From Ruegeria arenilitoris (GTDB lineage: Bacteria; Pseudomonadota; Alphaproteobacteria; Rhodobacterales; Rhodobacteraceae), in assembly GCF_013032445.1 (NCBI RefSeq), contig NZ_WQCA01000003.1:248001-312000 (forward strand): a stretch of DNA of 64,000 nt, given 5' to 3'. The position numbers were made by a program, and so were the translations under genes. A model generated the notes under the pieces. That model was given only the letters and a program-made list of their open reading frames with translations, did no database searches and had not been told where the DNA came from. Below, piece by piece: positions 30,184 to 39,981 of the stretch (position 1 is the first letter of the stretch; every line of letters begins with the position of its first letter).

Positions 30184-31545
30184 TTACCAGCGGCGTTCAA
30201 AGCGGCGGCGCAAGATGACCGCGATGGTGTTCATTGTCACGAGGAAGATCAACAGAATGATGATCCCTCCCCATGCGCGTTCATAAAAGGCCGGGTCGGC
30301 GCGTTTGGACCACTCGTAGATCTGCGCCGGCATGGCCGAGTTCGGCGACAGGAAGCCAGCAACTAGCCCGTCGGGCGGGTTCGAGGCAATAAAGCCCACC
30401 ATCCCGATCAGCAGCAGCGGCGCGGTTTCCCCCAGCGCCTGCGCCAGACCGATGATGGTGCCGGTTAGAATGCCGGGCGCAGCCAGCGGCAGGACGTGAT
30501 GGAACACGGCCTGCATTTTCGAGGCCCCTACCCCAAGCGCCGCGTCACGGATCGACGGCGGAACCGCTTTCAGCGACGCGCGGGTCGAGATGATGATCGT
30601 CGGCAGGGTCATCAAAGTCAGCACCAGACCGCCCACCAGCGGTGCCGAGGTCGGCAGGTGCATGTAGTTGATGAACACGGCCAGACCAAGGATACCGAAC
30701 ACGATCGACGGAACGGCGGCCAGGTTCGAGATGTTGACCTCGATAATATCCGTCAGGCGGTTCTGCGGCGCGAATTCCTCAAGGTAAATCGAGGCCGCAA
30801 CGCCGATGGGCAGTGCTAGCGCCAGCACCACGAACATCATGAACAACGAGCCCAGCATGGATACGCCGATCCCCGCAGCCTCGGGCCGTTGGTCGGATGC
30901 GTCCGCGCCAAAGATGAAGTCCGGGTTAAAGGCCTTGTACAGCACACCCGCGTCCCGCAGTTGGTCTACAAAATCCAGCTGAGCGGTGGTGATGCTCTTG
31001 TCGTTGGCGATGGACTCGCGGGTTACGCGGCCCTTCATATAGCCATCGACGCGGCTGTTGACCAGAAAACGGAAGCTGACGGTTTTGCCAATCTCATCAG
31101 GGTTCGAGATGACATAGTCCCGCAACTCGGCCTGTGCGGCCTTGGACAGGATCTTGCCCATGTCCTTGGGCGACAGGTCCGTCTGGATGCCCAGCTTCTG
31201 TACTTCGGCTTCCAACGCCGAAGCGATCAGAGGCGCATAGCCAAAGGTCGAAACCTTCTTGATGTCCTCGATATTGCGGTTGCCCTTCTTGTCCAGCTTG
31301 TCTTCTTTCAGTTCGACATCAAGCTCAAGAAAGCTCTGCTGGAATGCGCCCGTACCGGCGGTGACGATGTTGGTCACAAGAACGACCAGCATCAGAAGAC
31401 CGATACCGATGGCCGCGATGCCATACAGTTTGAACCGACCTTCGGCAGCGTTACGGCGTTTGGTGCGCGCGTCCTTTTCGAACAGCGACCCGCCTTTCGG
31501 CTTCGCAACAGGAGCAGCGTCAGGGTTTTGGGAAATATCAGTCAT
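30184..31545 (-). CDS. pstA: phosphate ABC transporter permease PstA with extended N-terminal domain
   Basis: 453 residues, far longer than the roughly 290-residue E. coli PstA. A first membrane segment (about 42-65) is followed by a soluble, probably periplasmic domain of about 165 residues of the DUF3333 type, then the six-helix permease with DAALGVGASKMQAVFHHVLPLAAPGI. Four-base overlap with pstC indicates coupling. Confidence 0.92.
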   Translation of the reverse strand: MTDISQNPDAAPVAKPKGGSLFEKDARTKRRNAAEGRFKLYGIAAIGIGLLMLVVLVTNIVTAGTGAFQQSFLELDVELKEDKLDKKGNRNIEDIKKVSTFGYAPLIASALEAEVQKLGIQTDLSPKDMGKILSKAAQAELRDYVISNPDEIGKTVSFRFLVNSRVDGYMKGRVTRESIANDKSITTAQLDFVDQLRDAGVLYKAFNPDFIFGADASDQRPEAAGIGVSMLGSLFMMFVVLALALPIGVAASIYLEEFAPQNRLTDIIEVNISNLAAVPSIVFGILGLAVFINYMHLPTSAPLVGGLVLTLMTLPTIIISTRASLKAVPPSIRDAALGVGASKMQAVFHHVLPLAAPGILTGTIIGLAQALGETAPLLLIGMVGFIASNPPDGLVAGFLSPNSAMPAQIYEWSKRADPAFYERAWGGIIILLIFLVTMNTIAVILRRRFERRW

Positions 31546-33014
31546 TCGTACTGCTCCCGGTATTTGCGTACGATGTAGAGGGCAAAGATGTTCAGCCCCA
31601 ACGTGATGATGAACAGGGTCAGACCCAGCGCAAAAGCCACCAGTGTTTCGGGGCTGGCAAAGTCTGTGTCGCCGGTCAGCTGGCTGACGATCCGGGTGGT
31701 GATGGTGGTCATCGCCTCGAACGGGTTGCCCGAGAACTTGGCGATAGCGCCAGCGGCCATCACCACGATCATGGTCTCACCAATGGCGCGGCTCGCGGCC
31801 AGCAGGATGGCACCCACAATCCCCGGCAGCGCGGCGGGCAGAACCACCTGACGTACGGTTTCGGATTTGGTCGCGCCCAGCCCCAGAGAGCCATCGCGCA
31901 TCGACTGCGGCACCGCGTTGATGATGTCGTCCGACAGAGACGAGACAAACGGGATAAGCATGATGCCCATGACCAGACCCGCCGTCAGAACCGCGTTGGA
32001 ACTGGCCATCCAGCCCACCCCAAGCGCCCCGCCCTCTCCGAACAGAGCCACCAGCGCCGGGCCTACCGTCAGCAAGGCAAACAGACCGTAAACGATGGTC
32101 GGAATACCGGCGAGGATCTCAAGCAGCGGTTTGGCAAGCGCGCGAGTTGCACCCGAGGCATATTCCGACAAGTAGATCGCGGCGAACAGGCCAATGGGCA
32201 CGGCCACCAGCAGCGCGATCAGCGAGATGTAAAGCGTGCCCCATAGTAACGGTAGGATCGACAGCTCACTGCCCCCGCGGAAGTTCGGGGCCCAGGTACT
32301 GCCGAAGAAGAAGTCTTTCCACGAATGCAGCTGGAAGAAGTTCATGGTTTCGAACAGCATCGACAACACGATGCCGACCGTTGTCAGGATCGCAATCGAC
32401 GCAGCCAACAACAGCAGTGCAAGAACGCCCTGCTCGACCACGTTACGGGCGCGGAATTCCTTGTGCGTCCGCACATAGGCAAAGGCTGCACCCAACAGAG
32501 CCAGCGCCAGAACGATAACCTGCATCGCCACCGACCCGGTCCCGGTCATGCTGCGGTATTTCTGAGCCGCGACCAGAATGGGCTGGGTGATATCCTGCGT
32601 CAGGACCTGCCCGGCGTCTTTCAGAGCCTTAGTCAGTTCATCAATATCCGCGTTCGCGTCCTGTGCCTGTGTTTCAGTCACAGCACCTGTTGCAACGGCA
32701 CCGCTCAGGCCATCGGCCACGCGGCGCACTTCGCTCATGATCAGGCCACGATCCGATCCTTCAGGAATCGCCTGATCGGGGATGAGACCGGATACGGTGC
32801 TATTGACGATCATCGGCTGCACCAGAAGCCAGACAATCAGAACGCCCAAAGCCGGAACAAGCGCCGTCATGGCAACGTTGTAGCCGTAGTAAGAGGGCAA
32901 AGAGTGCAATTCGCGGGCGTCACCTCCCGCGCTTGCCAAGGCACGGGACCGACCCGTGAAATATCCGATCACTGCCAGCGCAAGCAGGATAAGCAATAGC
33001 CAGGATAACGCCAT
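31542..33014 (-). CDS. pstC: phosphate ABC transporter permease PstC with extended N-terminal region
   Basis: 490 residues, against roughly 320 in E. coli. N-terminal membrane segments (about 2-20 and 45-70) flank a soluble helical region of about 90 residues before further helices and the permease core with DGSLGLGATKSETVRQVVLPAALPGI. The enlarged N-terminus matches that in PstA, suggesting the two periplasmic parts interact with each other or PstS. That is inference. Confidence 0.9.
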   Translation of the reverse strand: MALSWLLLILLALAVIGYFTGRSRALASAGGDARELHSLPSYYGYNVAMTALVPALGVLIVWLLVQPMIVNSTVSGLIPDQAIPEGSDRGLIMSEVRRVADGLSGAVATGAVTETQAQDANADIDELTKALKDAGQVLTQDITQPILVAAQKYRSMTGTGSVAMQVIVLALALLGAAFAYVRTHKEFRARNVVEQGVLALLLLAASIAILTTVGIVLSMLFETMNFFQLHSWKDFFFGSTWAPNFRGGSELSILPLLWGTLYISLIALLVAVPIGLFAAIYLSEYASGATRALAKPLLEILAGIPTIVYGLFALLTVGPALVALFGEGGALGVGWMASSNAVLTAGLVMGIMLIPFVSSLSDDIINAVPQSMRDGSLGLGATKSETVRQVVLPAALPGIVGAILLAASRAIGETMIVVMAAGAIAKFSGNPFEAMTTITTRIVSQLTGDTDFASPETLVAFALGLTLFIITLGLNIFALYIVRKYREQYE

Positions 33015-33045
33015 GAGAACTCCGTGGGGATGGCAGAGATGGAGT

Positions 33046-33082
33046 CAAAAAGAACCGGGGCGCGCATAAAACGCCCCGGTTC
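33046..33082 (-). terminator. strong hairpin terminator between pstS and pstC
   Basis: On the minus strand GAACCGGGGCG pairs perfectly with CGCCCCGGTTC across a nine-base loop and is followed by TTTTT. It sits 16 bases past pstS, before pstC, so most transcripts from the Pho-box promoter should end after pstS. This explains higher binding-protein output. Confidence 0.85.
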
Positions 33083-33097
33083 CGTTCACAAGGGTGA

Positions 33098-34138
33098 TTA
33101 GGAGCCGCCGCCCAGAACGGTTTCGCTGGAAACAGCTTCCTGAACTTTTGCCAGTTCCGGATCGGACACCAGACCGTACTCGGCCAGCGGGCCGTCGGGG
33201 CCTGCGATCTCGTCAGCGACGAAGAACTCAGCATATTCTTTCAGGCCGGGGATCACGCCGATATGGGCTTTCTTCACGTAGAAGAACAGCGGGCGCGAAA
33301 CGGGGTATTCACCCGAAGCGATCGTCTCGGTCGAAGGCACGATGCCGGACATGGTCGCGACCTGCAGCTTGTCGGTGTTGTTCTCGTAGAACGCCAGACC
33401 AAAGACGCCGATGCCGTCCTTGTTGCTGTCGATGCGGGCCAGGGTCTCGGTGTAATCGCCGTCGATGTCGACCGAAACGCCGTCGGTACGCAGAGCGATA
33501 CAGGCTTTTTCAGCAGCTTTCTTGTCGTCGCCGTTGGCAGCTTTGTAGACGTCGAAGTCGCCCAGGTGCTCACAACCAGCCAGGATCACCTTGTCTTCGA
33601 ACACTTCACGGGTGCCGTGCTTGGTGCCGGGGATGAAGGCTGCGATCGGCTGCGCCGGGAACGCGGGGTTTACGTCGGCCCAGGTTTTGTTTGGGTTGTC
33701 GACCAGCTGGCCGTCAACAACGATCTGAGCGGACAGGGCTTTGTACCAGTCTTCCGGCGTGAACTCGAACGAGTTGCCGTTGATGTCGGATGCGAAAACG
33801 ATGCCGTCATAACCGATCTGAACTTCGATGATGTCGGTAACGCCGTTTTCGGCACATGCTTTGATTTCTTTTTCGCGGATGGCGCGCGATGCGTTTGCAA
33901 CGTCGATGGTGTTTTCGCCAACACCTTCACAGAAACGCTTCAGGCCCGCCGAGGAACCGCCCGACTCAACAACCGGTGTCGGGAAGTCAAAATTTTCACC
34001 GAAGGCTTCTGCAACGATCGAAGCGTAAGGCAGAACGGTCGAGGAACCGGCAACCTGTACCTGATCACGAGCGGCGGCCGCAGTGGCCGAGACAGCAGCG
34101 ATGGCAAGAGCCGAAGCCGACAGTTTTACAAAGGACAT
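33098..34138 (-). CDS. pstS: phosphate-binding protein PstS
   Basis: 346 residues from ATG 34138, preceded by AAGGAG. A signal peptide ends near residue 24 (AAAARDQ). The mature start QVAGSSTVLPYASIVAEAF and ESGGSSAGLKRFC are the phosphate-binding PstS signatures. First gene of the pst operon, with a triple Pho box upstream. Confidence 0.95.
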   Translation of the reverse strand: MSFVKLSASALAIAAVSATAAAARDQVQVAGSSTVLPYASIVAEAFGENFDFPTPVVESGGSSAGLKRFCEGVGENTIDVANASRAIREKEIKACAENGVTDIIEVQIGYDGIVFASDINGNSFEFTPEDWYKALSAQIVVDGQLVDNPNKTWADVNPAFPAQPIAAFIPGTKHGTREVFEDKVILAGCEHLGDFDVYKAANGDDKKAAEKACIALRTDGVSVDIDGDYTETLARIDSNKDGIGVFGLAFYENNTDKLQVATMSGIVPSTETIASGEYPVSRPLFFYVKKAHIGVIPGLKEYAEFFVADEIAGPDGPLAEYGLVSDPELAKVQEAVSSETVLGGGS

Positions 34139-34216
34139 TTCAGTCTCCTTGAGAATGTAGTTGGTGATCACCCCCATGATGATCTTGCAGGCACCTCTAC
34201 GGACCGTGCGTAAGCC

Positions 34217-34249
34217 TTTTGTGACAGGTTTGTAACAGCTTTATGACAG
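34217..34249 (-). promoter_or_regulatory. Pho box (three 11-bp repeats) upstream of pstS
   Basis: Read on the minus strand there are three consecutive 11-base units: CTGTCATAAAG, CTGTTACAAAC, CTGTCACAAAA. This fits the PhoB-binding consensus with its CTGTCA half sites, about 80 bases upstream of the pstS start, where the promoter should lie. Confidence 0.88.
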
Positions 34250-34341
34250 TCCACAGAAATTCTTACTGACCTGACGCAAAGCAGACATGCAGCGTTCACA
34301 TAGGTAAACGAAACCGCTTTGATCACTGTTAAATTAAGGGG

Positions 34342-35388
34342 TCACCGCGGCAGAATAACGGTGAATGTCGCGCCTTTACCCAGATCGCTTTCGACCCGCA
34401 GCCGCCCGCGATGGCGGTTGATGATGTGTTTCACGATGGCAAGGCCCAGCCCCGTCCCGCCCAGTTGCCGGGACCTGTGACTGTCGGCACGATAGAATCG
34501 CTCGGTCAGGCGCGGCAGATGGACCGCATCAATGCCCGGCCCCTTGTCGATCACCTGCACCCGAACCGCCGGACCCCGCATTGCAGAATCACGTTCCGAT
34601 GGCAGTACGCGAATCTCGACACTGCCACCGCTGCCACCGTATTTGATGCCGTTTTCGATCAGGTTGGTGAAGACTTGGCGCAGCTGATCGTTATCCCCTA
34701 TCAGCGAGACAGGATCATCCGGAGCCATCAGCGTCAACTGTACCTCAGCATCCTCGGCCAGAGGGCGCAGAGAGTTCAGCGTCGACTGCAGCAGGCCCGT
34801 CAGCTCAAGCTGTTCCTTCGGCCGCACACGCTCTTCGCTTTCGACGCGGTTCAGGGACAGCAAATCCCCCACCAGCCGGTTCATCCGGTTGGCCTCATCG
34901 GTCATGATTTGCAGGAAACGGTCGCGGGCAGCTGCATCTTCGCGGGCCGGACCGCGCAGCGTTTCGATAAACCCCATCAAAGCGGTCAGAGGCGTGCGCA
35001 ACTCGTGGCTGACATTAGCGACGAAATCGCGGCGCATTTGACTGGCCTGTTCAACATGCGTGACGTCCTGAAAGATCGCCAGCATCGCCCCGCCGGACAC
35101 CGCGCCGACACCGTTAAGATAGCGGCATTCGACCTCGAACGTGGTGTCTTGCGCGCCGTCATTGGACAAGTGCCGTGTCTTGGCCGGACCTTTGGTTCGC
35201 AGCGCCTGTTCAATCGCCTCAATCACCTGTGGCTGCCGCAGGATCGTGGCGAAGTGCCTACCGACGATATTTTGAGCCAGAAAGGTCTTTGCGTCGGTAT
35301 TGGCCGCGATGATTCGCTCGGTCTGATCGACCATCAGGGCGGGCATCGGAATGGCCGACACAAATTCGGCAAGCAGGTCGTCTGACAT
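34342..35388 (-). CDS. phoR: phosphate regulon sensor kinase PhoR (soluble form)
   Basis: 348 residues. A PAS domain (about 5-110) leads to the HisKA domain with His128 in NVSHELRTPLTALMGFIE and a C-terminal ATPase domain (NLIENGIKYGG, DKGPGID, GGTGLGLAIVKHI). No hydrophobic membrane segment is visible at the N-terminus, unlike E. coli PhoR, so it should be cytoplasmic or held by partners such as PhoU/PstB. It lies upstream of pstS rather than next to phoB. Confidence 0.88.
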   Translation of the reverse strand: MSDDLLAEFVSAIPMPALMVDQTERIIAANTDAKTFLAQNIVGRHFATILRQPQVIEAIEQALRTKGPAKTRHLSNDGAQDTTFEVECRYLNGVGAVSGGAMLAIFQDVTHVEQASQMRRDFVANVSHELRTPLTALMGFIETLRGPAREDAAARDRFLQIMTDEANRMNRLVGDLLSLNRVESEERVRPKEQLELTGLLQSTLNSLRPLAEDAEVQLTLMAPDDPVSLIGDNDQLRQVFTNLIENGIKYGGSGGSVEIRVLPSERDSAMRGPAVRVQVIDKGPGIDAVHLPRLTERFYRADSHRSRQLGGTGLGLAIVKHIINRHRGRLRVESDLGKGATFTVILPR

Positions 35389-35406
35389 TGTCTCGATCTT
35401 TCCAGA

Positions 35407-35931
35407 CTAGACCACAGGCTTCATCTCATCACGAAACCGGCGCATGTTCTGCTGATAATGCAACGCGCTGAGGGTGATTTTCTGCGCCGCCGCCTCATCC
35501 AGTTGCCGCACGACCTTGCCGGGCGCCCCCATGACAAGTGAATTGTCGGGAATTTCCTTGCACTCGGTGATCAAGGCCCCTGCCCCGATCAGGCAATTTT
35601 TGCCGATCTTCGCCCCGTTCAGAACAATGGCTCCCATCCCGATCAGCGTGTTTTCCCCGATCGTGCAGCCATGCAGCATCACCTTATGCCCGATGGTGCA
35701 GTTCTTACCGATGGTCAGCGGAAAGCCGGCATCGATATGCATGATGCAGTCTTCCTGCACGTTGCTGCCTTCGCCCACGCGAATCTCTTCATGGTCGGCG
35801 CGGATTGTGCAACCGAACCAGACCGAGGCGCCCTGCTCTAACACCACTTTCCCGACCAGATTGGCGTCGGGTGCTACCCATGTATCCTCGTGGATTTTCG
35901 GCGCGTGTTCCCCCAAGGCGTAGATGGTCAT
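35407..35931 (-). CDS. gamma-carbonic-anhydrase-like hexapeptide-repeat protein
   Basis: 174 residues of left-handed beta-helix hexapeptide repeats ([21 protein letters not shown], then [12 protein letters not shown]). Metal-ligand-type histidines occur at RADHEEI, CTIGHKV and MLHGC, as in gamma-class carbonic anhydrases such as YrdA/PaaY. Activity is uncertain for many of these. The start overlaps the gmk stop by four bases. Confidence 0.85.
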   Translation of the reverse strand: MTIYALGEHAPKIHEDTWVAPDANLVGKVVLEQGASVWFGCTIRADHEEIRVGEGSNVQEDCIMHIDAGFPLTIGKNCTIGHKVMLHGCTIGENTLIGMGAIVLNGAKIGKNCLIGAGALITECKEIPDNSLVMGAPGKVVRQLDEAAAQKITLSALHYQQNMRRFRDEMKPVV

Positions 35932-36569
35932 GACAGCCCCTCGAATTCGTTTTGCAGGGTACGCACGTGGTTTTGCAGTTTTGGCTGCTGGATACGGCGC
36001 ATCCGTTCGGCGCTGACGATGGTTTTCAGCTTTTCCTCGGTCGCATCCAGATCGTCATTGACCAGCACATAGTCGTAATAGCCCCAGTGGCTGATCTCAT
36101 CCCAGCTTTTCAGCATCCGTTTGGCGATCACGTCCTCGCTGTCTTGCCCGCGCGTTTCCAAACGACGGCGCAGTTCGGGGATCGAGGGTGGCAGAATGAA
36201 GATCGACAACGCGTGTTTACCCAGATCCGAGTTGCGAATCTGAACCTCACCCTGCCAATCGACGTCAAACAGCACATCCCGGCCAGCGTTGATGGAATCC
36301 CGAACAGGACCGGCGGGTGAGCCATAGAAATTCCCGAACACGTGCGCGTGCTCCAACATCTGCCCGTCAGCGACCTGCTGTTTGAACTCATCCTCGGACA
36401 GGAAGTAATACTCGCGCCCATGTTCCTCACCCGGACGGGCCGCGCGGGTGGTGGCCGAGACCGAAAACTCCAGCCCTTCGTCCCAGGCCATCAGCCGACG
36501 GGCCAGAGTGGATTTTCCCGCGCCCGAGGGCGAAGACAGGATGATAAGTAGGCCGCGGCGATCTGCCAT
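35928..36569 (-). CDS. gmk: guanylate kinase
   Basis: 213 residues from ATG 36569 ([21 protein letters not shown] with its P-loop). [17 protein letters not shown] is the GMP-binding signature, followed by [12 protein letters not shown] and FILPPS. It phosphorylates GMP to GDP. It is co-transcribed after yicC, a common pairing. An upstream ATG at 36584 is possible. Confidence 0.93.
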   Translation of the reverse strand: MADRRGLLIILSSPSGAGKSTLARRLMAWDEGLEFSVSATTRAARPGEEHGREYYFLSEDEFKQQVADGQMLEHAHVFGNFYGSPAGPVRDSINAGRDVLFDVDWQGEVQIRNSDLGKHALSIFILPPSIPELRRRLETRGQDSEDVIAKRMLKSWDEISHWGYYDYVLVNDDLDATEEKLKTIVSAERMRRIQQPKLQNHVRTLQNEFEGLS

Positions 36570-36586
36570 TTCAGTCGTTCCCATAA

Positions 36587-37477
36587 TCATTCAACATTTT
36601 GCACTTGTTCGCGCATCTGGTCTATTACCGCCTTCAACTCAAGCCCCACCGAGGTCAGATCGGCGCTTTGTGCTTTCGAACACAGCGTATTGGCCTCGCG
36701 GTTAAACTCCTGCATCAGGAAGTCCAGCTTGCGTCCGACGGCTACGTCCTGCGACAGCAAATCTCGTGCGGCGGTGACATGGGCTTTGAGGCGGTCGATT
36801 TCCTCGGTGATATCCGATTTCACGGCAAGCAGCGCCAGTTCCTGCGCTACCCGGTCCGGATCTGCGCCTTGCGCATTGTCCAGCACACGCGCCAGATTTT
36901 CCCGCAGCGCCTCGGCGGTTTTGTCCTTGCGTTGCTCGGCCAGCTCCGCCGCCTGTTCGGTCAGTTGAGCCACCTGCGTCAGTTGCCCGTCCAGAATGTC
37001 GGCCAGCGCCTTACCCTCGGTTTGGCGCATGTCGACAAAGGCCGCCAAAAGCGGGGCAAATTCATTCGTCAATTGCTCGACCAGCGGCGCGGGGTCATCG
37101 ACATCGCTGCCGGCCTCCAACATCCCCTTGATGCCAATCAACTCAGCCGCTGTCGGCGGGGCCAGCGTGACACCGCTGGCCGCAGCCATTTCCTGCGTGC
37201 GCGCCAGCGCGGTCAGCGCAGCGGTCATGGCTGTTTCATTCAGCGCAAGATCGGGCGCAGTTTCATCGCGGCTCAGCTTTAGCGACAGGGTGACATTGCC
37301 GCGGCTCAACGTTTTTGAGATTTGCGCACGCAAGGCAGCTTCGAGCCCGGTCAGCCAGTCGGGCAAGCGCAGGCGCATATCCAGCCCCTTGCCGTTTACA
37401 CTGCGCAACTCCCACGTCCAGCTATGAGGTCCAAATGCCCCCTTGCCCGAGGCGAAACCGGTCATGGATCTGATCAT
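36587..37477 (-). CDS. yicC: YicC/YloC family endoribonuclease-like protein
   Basis: 296 residues beginning [13 protein letters not shown], the family N-terminus, so the 5' extension to 37576 is rejected. The C-terminal half includes [25 protein letters not shown] (DUF1732 region). Family members have been described as RNases that act with PNPase on small RNAs. Ends 17 bases from gmk. Confidence 0.9.
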   Translation of the reverse strand: MIRSMTGFASGKGAFGPHSWTWELRSVNGKGLDMRLRLPDWLTGLEAALRAQISKTLSRGNVTLSLKLSRDETAPDLALNETAMTAALTALARTQEMAAASGVTLAPPTAAELIGIKGMLEAGSDVDDPAPLVEQLTNEFAPLLAAFVDMRQTEGKALADILDGQLTQVAQLTEQAAELAEQRKDKTAEALRENLARVLDNAQGADPDRVAQELALLAVKSDITEEIDRLKAHVTAARDLLSQDVAVGRKLDFLMQEFNREANTLCSKAQSADLTSVGLELKAVIDQMREQVQNVE

Positions 37478-37568
37478 CTTAGCTGCCCCTGTCTGCTCGC
37501 TTGGTGCACCTAATGCTATCGGCAGGCGCAGGGCAAGAGTTTGCTCACTCTGAGCCGATCTCCAGAAG

Positions 37569-37583
37569 TTAACCATTCGTTAA
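37569..37583. promoter_or_regulatory. CtrA box (TTAA-N7-TTAA)
   Basis: TTAACCATTCGTTAA matches the full CtrA consensus TTAA-N7-TTAA with the CCAT core. It lies between the divergent yicC (start 37477) and PAS_5 (start 37704) genes, so either could be under cell-cycle or motility-type CtrA control. The chpT gene in this window supplies the upstream phosphorelay. Confidence 0.6.
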
Positions 37584-37703
37584 AGAATTCCTCCAAAATT
37601 GACTTAACCCGTGTCAATCTGACCAAAGCCAGTGGCTGGTCGGGCGCAAATGGTCCCGGTATCTGGCATTTTAGGAAAATGACGGTCAATCGACGCTAGG
37701 GTG

Positions 37704-38384
37704 ATGAAAATGAAAACCTTTTTCGGAAATGGCTCCGGTTCAAGTTTTGGAAAGATCGTCGCAATGGATCGTTTTGACAGCGGGCGCAGCCTCTCGCCCA
37801 TCCGACAGGTCGAAGCGTACTGGACTGCGCTTCTGACAGGTGACGGCGTGCCCAAGCGATCGCAGATCGATCCGCGCGGGCTTGAGAATGTTCTGGAATA
37901 CACCTTCATTCTGGAGCGCATCGCGCCGGGGCTGGCCCGGTTTCGTCTGGCCGGAAGCCATTTGACCAAACTGGCTGGCATGGAAGTTCGCGGAATGCCC
38001 CTGACCGCTTTTTTCGAACCCAACGCCCGTGGGCAGATATCGGATGTGCTCGAACAGGTTTTTGCCCAGCCCGCAATTGCCGAGCTTGGCCTGATGTCGG
38101 CTGGCAGACTGGGTCGCACCCAATTGCAGGCCCGCATGATACTGCTGCCGTTAAAAAGCGACCTTGGCGATGTGAGCCGCGTGCTGGGCGTGATGGTCTG
38201 TGACGGCGCAATCGGCGCAACACCGCGTCGGTTCATCGTCCCCGACACCCGCGTTCGGGCAGTATCGGACGTACAGGCGCCGCAGCAACAGGTGGAACGC
38301 GAACTTGCCGGTTTCGCCGAGGAACAGGATGCGTTCAAACGCCCCGGATCACATCTGCGACTGGTTTCGTCCCGCGACGACTGA
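37704..38384 (+). CDS. PAS domain protein (PAS_5, DUF1457 type)
   Basis: About 226 residues. Residues 30-165 fit the PAS_5 family (PF07310), found in alphaproteobacteria: VEAYWTALLTGDGVPKRSQIDP, then ERIAPGLARFRLAGSHL and GMEVRGMPLTAFF. No output domain or membrane segment is present, so it probably acts by protein contacts. Start codon is uncertain (GTG 37701, ATG 37704, 37710 or later). A CtrA box 120 bases upstream suggests regulation. Confidence 0.75.
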   Translation: MKMKTFFGNGSGSSFGKIVAMDRFDSGRSLSPIRQVEAYWTALLTGDGVPKRSQIDPRGLENVLEYTFILERIAPGLARFRLAGSHLTKLAGMEVRGMPLTAFFEPNARGQISDVLEQVFAQPAIAELGLMSAGRLGRTQLQARMILLPLKSDLGDVSRVLGVMVCDGAIGATPRRFIVPDTRVRAVSDVQAPQQQVERELAGFAEEQDAFKRPGSHLRLVSSRDD

Positions 38385-38392
38385 CCCCAACG

Positions 38393-38425
38393 AAAAAGGC
38401 GGACCAAACGGCCCGCCTTTCTTTT
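38393..38425. terminator. bidirectional terminator between PAS_5 gene and DAHP synthase
   Basis: AAAGGCGGACC pairs with GGCCCGCCTTT (one mismatch). It is flanked by an A run on the left and CTTTT on the right, so it can serve both convergent genes. Confidence 0.7.
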
Positions 38426-38441
38426 GCAATTTGCCCTAAAC

Positions 38442-39812
38442 TCAGCTGACCGCGCGTTTGTTGCCATTGCGGCGCAGATTGGTCAGCTCCTCAGCAACAA
38501 GGAATGCCAGTTCCAACGATTGCGACGCGTTCAGACGCGGATCGCAAGCGGTGTGGTAACGATCCGAGAGATCCTCTTCGGTCACAGCCCGCACGCCGCC
38601 AGTGCATTCGGTAACGTCCAGACCGGTCATCTCGAAATGTACGCCACCAGGGATGGTGCCCTCGGCCTGATGCACGCCAAAGAAGTCACGCACCTCGCGC
38701 AGCACGGAATCGAACGGACGGGTTTTGTAACCGGTCGCCGATTTGATCGTGTTTCCATGCATCGGGTCGCAGACCCAAGTCACCTTGGCGCCTTCTTCCT
38801 TAACGGCCTGAACCAGACGCGGCAGGTGCTCACCTGCTTTACCAGCGCCGAAACGTGCGATCAGGGTCAGACGGCCTTCTTCGTTCTCGGGGTTCAGTTT
38901 AGACATCAGAACCTTGAGGTCTTCGGCGGTGGTCGTCGGACCACATTTCAGACCAATCGGGTTCAGCACGCCGCGGCAGAATTCCACATGCGCGCCGTCC
39001 GGCTGACGGGTGCGGTCGCCGATCCAGATCATGTGGCCGGAACCGGCCAGCCAGTTGCCAGAGGTCGAATCAAGACGGGTCAGCGCCTCTTCGTATTCCA
39101 GCAGCAGGCTTTCATGGCTGGTGTAGAACTCAACCGTCGAGAACTCATGCGTGGTGTCCGCCGTGATCCCGGCGGCGTGCATGAAGTCGATCGTGTCCTG
39201 AATGCGGTCGGCAATTTCCGAGTATTTGCTGACATCCTGATCGTCGGTGAAACCAAGCGTCCAGGAATGCACCATGCTCATATCCGCAAAACCACCGGTC
39301 GAAAACGCGCGCAGCAGGTTCAGTGTTGCGGCGGCCTGGGTGTAAGCCTTTAGCATCTTGCCGGGATTCGGGATACGTGCTTCGGGCGTGAAGGCCAATT
39401 CGTTGATGATGTCACCACGGTAGCTGGGCAGTTCCACACCATCCACAACCTCGGTCGGGGCGCTGCGTGGCTTGGCAAATTGGCCGGCCATACGGCCCAC
39501 TTTCACCACCGGCACCTTGGCGCCATAGGTCAGCACCATCGCCATTTGCAGCATCACCTTGAAGGTGTCACGGATCGCGTCCGCGCTGAATTGTTCGAAG
39601 CTTTCAGCACAATCCCCACCCTGCAGCAGGAAGGCCTCGCCGCGACCGGCGGCACCCAGATGTTGCTTGAGACGCCGCGCCTCACCGGCAAAGACCAGCG
39701 GGGGATACTGTGAAAGCTGAGCCTCGACCTTGGCCAAAGCGGCCTCGTCGGTATAGTCTGGCATCTGAACCCGGGGCTTGTTGCGCCAGTTCGTTTTTTG
39801 CCATTCGGTCAT
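38442..39812 (-). CDS. class II 3-deoxy-7-phosphoheptulonate synthase
   Basis: 456 residues from ATG 39812, preceded by GGAGAT. It is the plant/Mycobacterium-type (class II) enzyme: [65 protein letters not shown] and [10 protein letters not shown]. It joins PEP and erythrose-4-phosphate at the entry to the shikimate pathway, which aroQ in this window also serves. Confidence 0.93.
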   Translation of the reverse strand: MTEWQKTNWRNKPRVQMPDYTDEAALAKVEAQLSQYPPLVFAGEARRLKQHLGAAGRGEAFLLQGGDCAESFEQFSADAIRDTFKVMLQMAMVLTYGAKVPVVKVGRMAGQFAKPRSAPTEVVDGVELPSYRGDIINELAFTPEARIPNPGKMLKAYTQAAATLNLLRAFSTGGFADMSMVHSWTLGFTDDQDVSKYSEIADRIQDTIDFMHAAGITADTTHEFSTVEFYTSHESLLLEYEEALTRLDSTSGNWLAGSGHMIWIGDRTRQPDGAHVEFCRGVLNPIGLKCGPTTTAEDLKVLMSKLNPENEEGRLTLIARFGAGKAGEHLPRLVQAVKEEGAKVTWVCDPMHGNTIKSATGYKTRPFDSVLREVRDFFGVHQAEGTIPGGVHFEMTGLDVTECTGGVRAVTEEDLSDRYHTACDPRLNASQSLELAFLVAEELTNLRRNGNKRAVS

Positions 39813-39981
39813 AGCTTTGATCTCCGCTGAAGTAGTCAGGTCGTCTCTATACAAAATGCATTGAAGACTGACCATATCCGATTTGGGCCTCTTGACGCGG
39901 GAAACAAGCTTTGATCATGGTGGCTGCCAAATCTGTCGCCGGACGTAACGTCTCGAAGCGCCGAATCAAGGACACCTCGCC

